A stretch of DNA of 8,931 nt from HGM05232 sp036661515 (GTDB lineage: Bacteria > Bacteroidota > Bacteroidia > Bacteroidales > Muribaculaceae), in assembly GCA_036661515.1 (NCBI GenBank), contig JAVWYO010000085.1, positions 1 to 8,931 on the forward strand, given 5' to 3'. Position 1 is the stretch's first letter. Each line of letters starts with the position of its first letter. Shown here one piece after another: positions 1-5,628 of the stretch. Below the pieces are notes generated by a model. That model worked only from the letters and a program-made list of their open reading frames with translations, was not told where the DNA came from and did no database searches. Position numbers and translations under genes: made by a program.

Positions 1-200
1 AGCTTTTAGTAACAACACATTATGATGGTTTACTGGCGGAGGAAGATTTGTTGCGCAAAGATAACGTATGGTTTACGGAGAAGAATGCCGATGGTGCGAC
101 TGTCCTTTATCCACTGACGGATTTCAAAGGACTGAACCGTATAAGTTCACTGCAAAAGGCATACAAGTTTGGTAAATTTGGTGCTATTCCTAACCTTTAA
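1..200 (+). CDS. AAA-family ATPase, RloA/AbiLi-like, C-terminal fragment (5' end outside window)
   Basis: This is the last 65 codons of a gene that enters from the left; the frame is open from base 3 to a TAA at 198-200. The fragment contains THYDGLL, followed by VWFTEK, LYPLTDF and a C-terminal KFGAIPNL. In AAA ATPases of the RloA/AbiLi/COG1106 type, the segment after Walker B carries a TH-x-x-LL motif, then a D-x-(I/V)-WF strand and an end resembling YGAIP. These matches, plus the RloB-like gene that starts 12 bases downstream, support the assignment. In known RloA/AbiLi proteins the ATPase acts with the TOPRIM partner as a defence pair. The Walker A and B motifs lie outside the window and cannot be checked. 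Other OLD/SMC-like ATPases with a similar C-terminus are possible, but the neighbour makes them less likely. Confidence 0.82.
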   Translation, partial: LLVTTHYDGLLAEEDLLRKDNVWFTEKNADGATVLYPLTDFKGLNRISSLQKAYKFGKFGAIPNL

Positions 201-212
201 TCGTGTGAGACT

Positions 213-788
213 ATGAGAAACCAAAGAGCCCCACACGGCACACGTCAAGTGATTCATATCGTTGGCGAAGGATTGACTGAACTTTTCTATTTCAGCCACA
301 TCAAGAAATTGATGAGCTATCGTTGCTCCATATCTCCACGCTTGTTTGAAAATAACAGTATTGAGAAGATAGAAAAGAAGATAAAGGAATTGCTCAAAGA
401 GGATGTTTTTGTGATTTGTGTGTTCGATGCCGATGTCAGTCGACGTTCAGATGCAGAGAATAAGAAACTTGCAACTCTGAAACATCGTTATGAAAAGAAT
501 CAGAATGTATTACTTTGCGATAGCTTACAGTCTATCGAATACTGGTTCTTGTTGCATTATGAAGATACTTGCCGGCACTTTAATGATTCAGCTGCGACGG
601 AGCAGGCTCTGAAACGCTATATTCCCGCATACGATAAAACCCGTAAATTTCTCGAAAAAGAAAAATGGGTAAGAGATATGCTTGTCGATGGTAAAATGGA
701 TACTGCTTGCGAATTAGCAGAACGATATTATGATAAAGATTCGTATAGTATGATTTATAAAGCGATTGAAAAATTAAGATGTATCTAA
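213..788 (+). CDS. RloB/AbiLii-like TOPRIM-domain protein
   Basis: This 191-residue cytosolic protein has no signal peptide or membrane segment. Residues 13-26 (VIHIVGEGLTELFY) form a strand followed by the GEGxTE motif, whose acidic residues E19 and E23 fit the TOPRIM glutamate position. Residues 66-75 (FVICVFDADV) form a strand ending in a DxD motif (D72, D74), the metal-binding pair of TOPRIM folds. Residues 107-118 (SIEYWFLLHYED) match the conserved E-x-W-x-LLH-(F/Y)-E block of the RloB family, and YIPAYDKT at 137-144 matches the Y-x-K element after it. RloB family proteins are about 190-230 residues, so the gene appears full length. It follows the ATPase gene by 12 bases and is probably co-transcribed. 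By analogy with AbiL and RloAB, the pair probably acts against phage, with this subunit as the likely nuclease effector. That role is inferred. The block before W usually begins with P-x-F-E, whereas here it is QSIEYW. Confidence 0.85.
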   Translation: MRNQRAPHGTRQVIHIVGEGLTELFYFSHIKKLMSYRCSISPRLFENNSIEKIEKKIKELLKEDVFVICVFDADVSRRSDAENKKLATLKHRYEKNQNVLLCDSLQSIEYWFLLHYEDTCRHFNDSAATEQALKRYIPAYDKTRKFLEKEKWVRDMLVDGKMDTACELAERYYDKDSYSMIYKAIEKLRCI

Positions 789-799
789 AACTACAAAGT

Positions 800-844
800 A
801 ATGACTATCCCTTAACCTGTACCAGTTATTTAGGGATAGTCATT
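800..844. terminator. Bidirectional terminator-like hairpin between convergent genes
   Basis: A perfect 13-bp inverted repeat pairs AATGACTATCCCT (800-812) with AGGGATAGTCATT (832-844) around a 19-base loop. It starts 11 bases after the RloB stop codon and ends 21 bases before the stop of the convergent DUF4923 gene. The flank is U-rich when read on the minus strand (TTTGTAGTTTTAG) and less so on the plus strand (CTTATTAT), so termination may be stronger for the minus-strand genes. The loop is rather long for a classic intrinsic terminator. Confidence 0.7.
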
Positions 845-865
845 CTTATTATGTGTGGCAGGGTA

Positions 866-1486
866 TTATTTAAATGCGAAGCCTGCACAAAGTCCGTCGT
901 AGCTCTTTAGTAACTTTATGGCTGAATCGACTGTGCTATTACCAGCAATAGAGCCAACCTTACTAACAATGTCTATTAGTTTTGACACGTCAAACATTAC
1001 ATCGAGCTTAGTTCCCTTTTGTACATAAGTCTTTACAGCCCCGATTTTGTGCTTACCAAAGGCATTAAAGTTGAAAGTAAAAGCACCATTTTCTACTTTT
1101 GTAATTGTGCCTGTAACTTTTCCCTTTTTCAATGTCATTGTAAATTTACCAGTGGCATCAACAGTAAAAGTCATATTTTCAAGTCCAGCTTTTTGGTAAT
1201 AAGGTTCGAGCTTGCTCACAATTGCAGCAGAAGCAGCAGCACCTCCAGCTTTTTTCAAAATATCATGACTTTTAAACACTACAGCTGGTCCACATGATTT
1301 CCATGTACCAACCAGATCTTTAACATCGACATCAGAAGTCGACAATACGCCATCAACAAGATTACCTACTGATTCATTACCAGTTAAATCCTTAGCCAAA
1401 TTGTTAAGGTCGAAAGCATAAGATTGCCCCGAAATGCAAAGCATAGCAAGAGCAAAAAAAGCATAAAGCGATTTTCTTAAACTCAT
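866..1486 (-). CDS. DUF4923-type secreted lipocalin-like protein
   Basis: This 206-residue protein has an N-terminal signal peptide: a basic start (MSLRK), a hydrophobic core over about residues 7-18, and a likely cleavage after SYA at residue 24. There is no lipobox, so it should be a soluble periplasmic or exported protein. The body matches what I recall of the DUF4923 family of Bacteroidales: a short N-terminal helix, then LVGTWKSCGPAVVF (residues 58-71), a helix LKKAGGAAAS, KLEPYYQKAGL, and alternating strands (MTFTVDATGKFTMTL, VTGTITKV, FTFNFNAFG) like half of a small lipocalin-type barrel. The biochemical function of the family is not known to me. The gene starts 55 bases after the stop of the upstream dehydratase gene on the same strand. 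No convincing separate promoter or terminator lies between them, so read-through is plausible. The start is the only ATG that gives a full signal peptide. Confidence 0.82.
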   Translation of the reverse strand: MSLRKSLYAFFALAMLCISGQSYAFDLNNLAKDLTGNESVGNLVDGVLSTSDVDVKDLVGTWKSCGPAVVFKSHDILKKAGGAAASAAIVSKLEPYYQKAGLENMTFTVDATGKFTMTLKKGKVTGTITKVENGAFTFNFNAFGKHKIGAVKTYVQKGTKLDVMFDVSKLIDIVSKVGSIAGNSTVDSAIKLLKSYDGLCAGFAFK

Positions 1487-1541
1487 AATTTTGATTTAAA
1501 TTTAGTTTAACTATAAAAACATACTATTTTATAAATACCAT

Positions 1542-3554
1542 TTATCTTTCGATAGACACTTCTTTAAGTATTTCCTCTTTACTCTCTAATGTGTCGTCAA
1601 TTTCAGCGTCAATTGCCTCAAATTTAGAATTCATACTTATATATTCGGGCACGAAATGCTTCATAGCCACAACGAGATTATGAATATCACCAGCGTCGGC
1701 ACACTTGATGAGATGCTCCATTTTTTCGCACACTTCATTATAATCATATCTCTTTACTTTTGCTATCATAATCTTTTGATTAACAGTAGCTTGCGTGCGT
1801 TCTTTATCGTTTAGCAACTCTTCATAGAGTTTCTCACCTGGACGAAGCCCAGTTTCAATAATCTTTATATCCTTTCCTACTTTTAGCCCTGCAAGGCTAA
1901 TCATTCGGCATGCTAAGTCATAAATCTTCACAGGATTTCCCATGTCGAATATATATATTTCGCCACCTTTACCCATACACCCAGCTTCAAGGACAAGTCC
2001 ACAAGCCTCTTTTATGGTCATAAAGTAACGAATAATATCTTTGTGCGTTACCGTTACTGGTCCTCCATTCTCAATTTGCTGACGGAAACGTGGTATTACT
2101 GAGCCATTCGAGCCAAGTACATTGCCAAATCTTGTAGTTATGAATTGAGTAAGAGTTGCCGTATCTTTTCTTTGCAGATTATTGAAGAATAAAGATTGAA
2201 CATATATCTCAGCAATGCGCTTTGTAGCGCCCATGATATTTGTGGGATTTACAGCTTTATCGGTAGAAATCATCACAAATTTATATACTTTATATTTCAC
2301 TGCAAGATCAGCGACATTACGAGTACCCATTACATTTGTGAGAATTGCCTCAGTAGGATTGTTTTCCATCATTGGCACATGCTTATATGCAGCCGCATGA
2401 AAAACGAACTTAGGGCTAAAGGTAGCGAATGCTTGCTCCAAGCGTGTCTTATTCTGCACATCACCAATAAATAGGTGAATTATAATATGAGGGAATTTCT
2501 CTTCCATCTCAAGTTGCATGTTGTGCATTGGTGTTTCAGCTTGATCGAAAAGCACGATTTCGCTTGCACCAAATGATGCGACTTGCCTCACAATTTCACT
2601 TCCGATTGAGCCTGCAGCACCAGTGATAAGCACACATTGATTTAGAATATTACTCTTTATCAATGGATTTTCGTTCTTTATTAATTCGCGTCCAAGTAAA
2701 TCTTCAATTTGAATATTTTTGATATGCGATGACACGACAGGGGCATCTTCGTTCCCACCAGAGACATTAAATTCTTCTACTTGATTTAGTAGTAATAATG
2801 TGATATTGTTTTCTAAAAACACGTCGGCAAACCCAGAGCGCATGAGATCAATCTGAGTTGACAGGAACACAAGCGTATCGGAATTGTATTGCTCAAATAT
2901 CTCTTTTACCGTTTTAGGGTTATATGTTTCAACATAAATACCATTAATTTTAGACTCATGCTTGCCTTCGGCAAGGCTTAACAGTGCGACTGGATCAAAC
3001 TTACCATTACTCTCATTTTTTAAAGCACCAGCAATAACGACAGAGTTTATGGCAGAACCAAGAACAATTATACGCCTTCTATCGCCAGGCTTTATTGAAA
3101 ACTTCATATACATATATTTTATACAAAGTCGCACCGCTAATAAGAATGTGAAAGCCAAAGAGCCTATAAATATTAAATTCCAGTAGCTAAAAGGCTTAAC
3201 CTCAAGCAATGCCACAGACACAATATTTATAGCCGTGAGCATCATTGTAGAATAGAACACCAAAAGAAAAACACGATATAAATCTTCCATTACCGACAAT
3301 CGGATAATGCATTGATAACTTTTCGTTATATACTCCATGCACAAATACACTAATAATATTAGCGCTATTTTCAAAGGTAAATCCTCTGTATATATTTGAT
3401 TTCCAAGGCTAAATATATCGGCTATCAGCAGCAGTACACAGCTCAATAATATAATGCACATATCCACTGCAACAACTATCCATCGAGGCGTTGGGGCTGC
3501 CTGAAAAGACCTAAATAAACTTAACTCTTCTACTTTTCTTAAAATCCAATTCAT
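1542..3554 (-). CDS. Membrane-bound nucleotide-sugar 4,6-dehydratase, FlaA1/WbpM/CapD family
   Basis: This 670-residue enzyme has the full architecture of large WbpM-type proteins. Four predicted membrane segments lie at about residues 24-45, 60-80, 93-115 and 125-147. A Rossmann-like CoA-binding-type domain begins at about 160 (RRIIVLGSA). The extended short-chain dehydrogenase domain begins at about 305, with the NAD(P)-binding motif TGAAGSIG at 311-318 and HAAAYKHVP at 386-394. The active-site segment STDKAVNPTNIMGATKR has Met441 where most SDR enzymes have the catalytic tyrosine, and Lys445. Met at this position is a known trait of WbpM-type dehydratases. LRPGEKLYEELL lies at 570-581. Family members convert UDP-GlcNAc or related sugars to 4-keto-6-deoxy intermediates for polysaccharides or glycoproteins. 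The exact substrate and product stereochemistry cannot be read from the sequence. The gene stands divergent from the barrel operon, with no glycosyltransferase neighbours in view. Confidence 0.93.
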   Translation of the reverse strand: MNWILRKVEELSLFRSFQAAPTPRWIVVAVDMCIILLSCVLLLIADIFSLGNQIYTEDLPLKIALILLVYLCMEYITKSYQCIIRLSVMEDLYRVFLLVFYSTMMLTAINIVSVALLEVKPFSYWNLIFIGSLAFTFLLAVRLCIKYMYMKFSIKPGDRRRIIVLGSAINSVVIAGALKNESNGKFDPVALLSLAEGKHESKINGIYVETYNPKTVKEIFEQYNSDTLVFLSTQIDLMRSGFADVFLENNITLLLLNQVEEFNVSGGNEDAPVVSSHIKNIQIEDLLGRELIKNENPLIKSNILNQCVLITGAAGSIGSEIVRQVASFGASEIVLFDQAETPMHNMQLEMEEKFPHIIIHLFIGDVQNKTRLEQAFATFSPKFVFHAAAYKHVPMMENNPTEAILTNVMGTRNVADLAVKYKVYKFVMISTDKAVNPTNIMGATKRIAEIYVQSLFFNNLQRKDTATLTQFITTRFGNVLGSNGSVIPRFRQQIENGGPVTVTHKDIIRYFMTIKEACGLVLEAGCMGKGGEIYIFDMGNPVKIYDLACRMISLAGLKVGKDIKIIETGLRPGEKLYEELLNDKERTQATVNQKIMIAKVKRYDYNEVCEKMEHLIKCADAGDIHNLVVAMKHFVPEYISMNSKFEAIDAEIDDTLESKEEILKEVSIER

Positions 3555-3614
3555 CGTACTAATAGTTTAGGATTAAACTCTTAATCACTTTTTGTGTGTT
3601 TTATTTTTGACTGA

Positions 3615-3622
3615 CAAATATA
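3615..3622 (-). promoter_or_regulatory. Candidate -7 element (TAnnTTTG) for the dehydratase gene
   Basis: The minus strand reads TATATTTG, an exact match to the Bacteroides -7 consensus TAnnTTTG. It lies about 60 bases upstream of the dehydratase ATG, a normal leader length. The -33 partner is poor: at the expected 19-21 base spacing there is only ATGAC, not TTTG. The promoter may be weak or activator-dependent, or the match may be fortuitous. Confidence 0.42.
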
Positions 3623-3744
3623 ACACATTCTTGCGACTTGCGTCATATATTACATAAAAACTTTCTGATAAAATTCAGAATCCAGTTTTATGGATCATTC
3701 TAAAAATCAACTATATTTATGTGTTTTTAGGATTGTTTGATTAA

Positions 3745-3954
3745 TTATTCAATTAAATAGGCTTCAGCGTTTGCAGATTTCGGAAGTATTGGTAAATTTG
3801 CAACTTGAAACTCGTTCTCTTGATAATTAGGAAGTGTAAATATACAATCGGTTGGGTACGGCACTAATATAGCTAATTTCTTCACACAAATTCCATTATT
3901 AGATATGGTGGTTATTTTAGTAGTAGTTCCAGTAGTAAACTTTGGCTTGATGAT
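3745..3954 (-). pseudogene. Possible remnant of an unidentified gene: C-terminal open frame without ATG
   Basis: The minus strand is open for 69 codons between TAA stops at 3955-3957 and 3745-3747, with no ATG in frame. A GTG (Val24) precedes a lysine pair but gives only a 46-residue product. The translation looks protein-like rather than random: it includes NGICVKKLAILVPYP and later FQVANLPILPKSANAEAYLI, with mixed polar and hydrophobic residues. I do not recognise a family. In AT-rich DNA an open run of this length by chance is unlikely but possible. The frame overlaps the candidate promoter of the plus-strand operon, so if it is a decayed 3' gene end, the operon promoter sits inside it. 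Alternatives are pure chance or an unannotated small peptide. Confidence 0.35.
3770..3800 (+). promoter_or_regulatory. Sigma-ABfr-type promoter for the barrel/PCMD operon
   Basis: TTTG at 3770-3773 is followed after exactly 19 bases by TAAATTTG at 3793-3800. This fits the Bacteroides consensus TTTG-N19-21-TAnnTTTG in every defined position. Transcription would begin near 3806, leaving a leader of about 160 bases before the ATG at 3968. A second, weaker -7-like element (AAACTTTG, one mismatch) lies close to the start at about 3937-3944 without a good -33 box. Confidence 0.62.
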
Positions 3955-3967
3955 TTAGAACTAATTT

Positions 3968-4711
3968 ATGAATAACTTTAAAAAAATAATCTCAATACTT
4001 ATAATGGTCTTGTATGTAGGAGCTTTGGTGTCTCATGCGCAAGAACATTTTAGTAGAGGCTTTGAGAAGACTTCTTTTGTCCCAAAGGGGCAATGGGTTA
4101 CAGGTATTACGGCAAATTATAGCCAGTCGAATCAAGACAATTATCAATTTCTAATTGTGGAAGGTATGAGTGGTGACACCTACTCTTTCAAAGTTAGTCC
4201 TATGGTATGCTATATATTTAAGGATAATTTGGGTTTAGGTGGGAAGGTTGCTTATTCTCGCTCCTCAACGCAGCTCGACAATGCAAAGGTAATTATCGAT
4301 TCTGAGACCGACTTCTCAATGGAAAATCTTCATTGCATTAGCGATAACTACTCCGTAATGGGTATTTTTCGTAATTATATTAGTCTTGGAAGTTCTAAAC
4401 GATTTGGTTTATTTAATGAAGTACAATTAGAGGTTGGCACTGGCACATCTAAAATAACGAATGGAAAAGGCACCGATTTCACGGGCAATTTTGAACGAAA
4501 TTACTCAATTAATGTGGGTATGGCTCCGGGTGTTATCATGTTTCTAAATAATTATTCGGCTATTGAAGTTAATGTTGGGGTACTTGGATTTAACTACACT
4601 CACACCAAACAGACGACTGACCAAGTCCATATTTCAGAGCGAAAATCAAAGTCAGCGAATTTTAAGATTAACCTTTTCTCCATTTCTATTGGAGTTGCAT
4701 TCTATTTGTAA
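3968..4711 (+). CDS. Secreted outer-membrane beta-barrel protein (first of a homologous pair)
   Basis: This 247-residue protein begins with a signal peptide: MNNFKK, a hydrophobic core over about residues 7-20, and a probable cleavage after SHA at residue 24. The mature part is built of alternating amphipathic strands and turns and ends in a strand closing on aromatic residues (FSISIGVAFYL), as in small outer-membrane barrels. It is clearly homologous to the next gene. Shared blocks are PKGQW-x-x-G-x-TA-x-Y (39-51), FK(V)SPMVCYIFKDN (74-87), RNYISLGSSKRFGLFNEV (135-152) and the terminal FKINLFSISIGVAF. It lacks the extra N-terminal segment of its partner. It is first in a three-gene operon, with three bases between its stop and the next start. 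The barrel assignment is inferred from strand pattern and terminus. No enzymatic or transport role can be read. Confidence 0.78.
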   Translation: MNNFKKIISILIMVLYVGALVSHAQEHFSRGFEKTSFVPKGQWVTGITANYSQSNQDNYQFLIVEGMSGDTYSFKVSPMVCYIFKDNLGLGGKVAYSRSSTQLDNAKVIIDSETDFSMENLHCISDNYSVMGIFRNYISLGSSKRFGLFNEVQLEVGTGTSKITNGKGTDFTGNFERNYSINVGMAPGVIMFLNNYSAIEVNVGVLGFNYTHTKQTTDQVHISERKSKSANFKINLFSISIGVAFYL

Positions 4712-4714
4712 GAT

Positions 4715-5614
4715 ATGAAAAAGCTGAAATATACAATATTAATCGCTTTTAGTGCAATATGTGCTACATCGGTTGCTACAACAAATAGCCAAGATGAACC
4801 TGTAAAGGTTATTATTAACAAGCAGGTATCAGTGCTTGACTCTACAGATATTAAAGCACAGGCTTTACTGTCTTCTAATCCCGAAGATTTAGTTATTGTA
4901 GGTAATGACACTGTGAGCATTATTATTCCAGAATTTAACTTAGGGCGCTACGATCGAGGTTTATACAACTTCCTTTTTAGTCCAAAAGGTCAATGGTCGT
5001 TTGGGCTTACAGCATCTTATGGAGAATTTGATGTTGGCGACATGAAACTAATAAACCTATTAAAGGATTTTGATTTCAAAGGTAGTGTGTTTTCTATAAA
5101 ACCTTATGTGTCGTATTTCTTTCGTAACAATCAAGCAATAGGTATGCGACTTGGATATAATCGCAACAAAGCCGACCTTGATGGGCTAAACATGGACTTT
5201 GGCGATGATCTTAATCTCAACATTAAAGATGTTCATTATCATTCAGAAAGCTACTCGGCATCACTATTTTACCGCCACTATATAGGTCTTGGACGCGAAA
5301 AGCGTTTCGCCATTTTTAACGAAGTTGACCTAACTTTTGCAAGTGGTAGCGGTACCTTTAAGCGTAACTATGATAGCAAGCCTCGCGAAACCCGCACTGT
5401 AACTACCGAAGCCCAACTAAATTTTTCTCCAGGTCTTTGCATCTTTATTCACGACAACATTAGCTTCAATGTGTCGTTTGGAGTATTTGGACTTTATCTG
5501 AAAAACGAAAAACAAAAGACAAATAATGTTGAAGAGGGTTCTCGCTTCTCAAGCGGGGCTGATTTCAGATTTAATTTATTCAATATAAGCTTTGGTATTG
5601 CTGTTCACATTTAA
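4715..5614 (+). CDS. Outer-membrane beta-barrel protein with N-terminal extension (second of pair)
   Basis: This 299-residue paralogue of the preceding protein has a signal peptide over about residues 1-25 (MKKLKYTILIAFSAICATS...). Between the signal and the first shared block, PKGQW at 90-94, lies an extra segment of about 60 residues. It includes VIVGNDTVSIIIPEF and the motif NLGRYDRGLYNFLF, and may form a periplasmic or plug-like domain. The barrel then runs through FSIKPYVSYFFRNNQAIGMR (126-145), RHYIGLGREKRFAIFNEVDL (187-206), FSPGLCIFIHDNISFNVSFG (237-256) and a final strand FRFNLFNISFGIAVHI. Strand spacing, Gly and aromatic placement fit an outer-membrane barrel of about 10-12 strands; the number is a guess. 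It starts three bases after the first barrel gene and ends 14 bases before the lipoprotein gene, so co-expression is near certain. Whether the two barrels form a complex is unknown. Confidence 0.8.
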   Translation: MKKLKYTILIAFSAICATSVATTNSQDEPVKVIINKQVSVLDSTDIKAQALLSSNPEDLVIVGNDTVSIIIPEFNLGRYDRGLYNFLFSPKGQWSFGLTASYGEFDVGDMKLINLLKDFDFKGSVFSIKPYVSYFFRNNQAIGMRLGYNRNKADLDGLNMDFGDDLNLNIKDVHYHSESYSASLFYRHYIGLGREKRFAIFNEVDLTFASGSGTFKRNYDSKPRETRTVTTEAQLNFSPGLCIFIHDNISFNVSFGVFGLYLKNEKQKTNNVEEGSRFSSGADFRFNLFNISFGIAVHI

Positions 5615-5628
5615 ACGATTATATTTCA

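Larger units (their letters stand above)
3555..3967. other. Divergent intergenic region between dehydratase and barrel operon
   Basis: This 413-base AT-rich gap separates two divergently transcribed genes. It holds a minus-strand -7 element near the dehydratase, a well-matched plus-strand sigma-ABfr promoter, and a long minus-strand open frame without an ATG, each listed separately. The remaining stretch at about 3625-3740 is AT-rich and shows no gene, strong hairpin or long repeat that I could find. Confidence 0.75.

Noticed and set aside
1019..1297. A 92-codon plus-strand open frame opposite the DUF4923 gene
   Set aside because: It is antisense to a convincing secreted protein gene and its translation is Ser/Cys/Phe-rich with no family resemblance.
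1513..1526. TATGTTTT on the minus strand as a possible -7 box for the DUF4923 gene
   Set aside because: It has one mismatch to TAnnTTTG and no TTTG at the required distance upstream, so it is not reported as a promoter.
3566..3734. Direct repeat TTTAGGATT at 3566-3574 and 3726-3734
   Set aside because: Two copies of a 9-base AT-rich word 160 bases apart can occur by chance, and no further copies or symmetry support a binding site.
3741..3756. Short palindrome TTAATT-ATTC-AATTAA in the divergent gap
   Set aside because: The 6-bp stem is entirely A/T, so it would be very weak, and such palindromes are common in AT-rich spacers. It lies just upstream of the promoter, but I cannot call it an operator.
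4702..4920. A 72-codon minus-strand open frame across the start of the second barrel gene
   Set aside because: It overlaps the end of one coding gene and the signal peptide region of the next, with no promoter or recognisable product.
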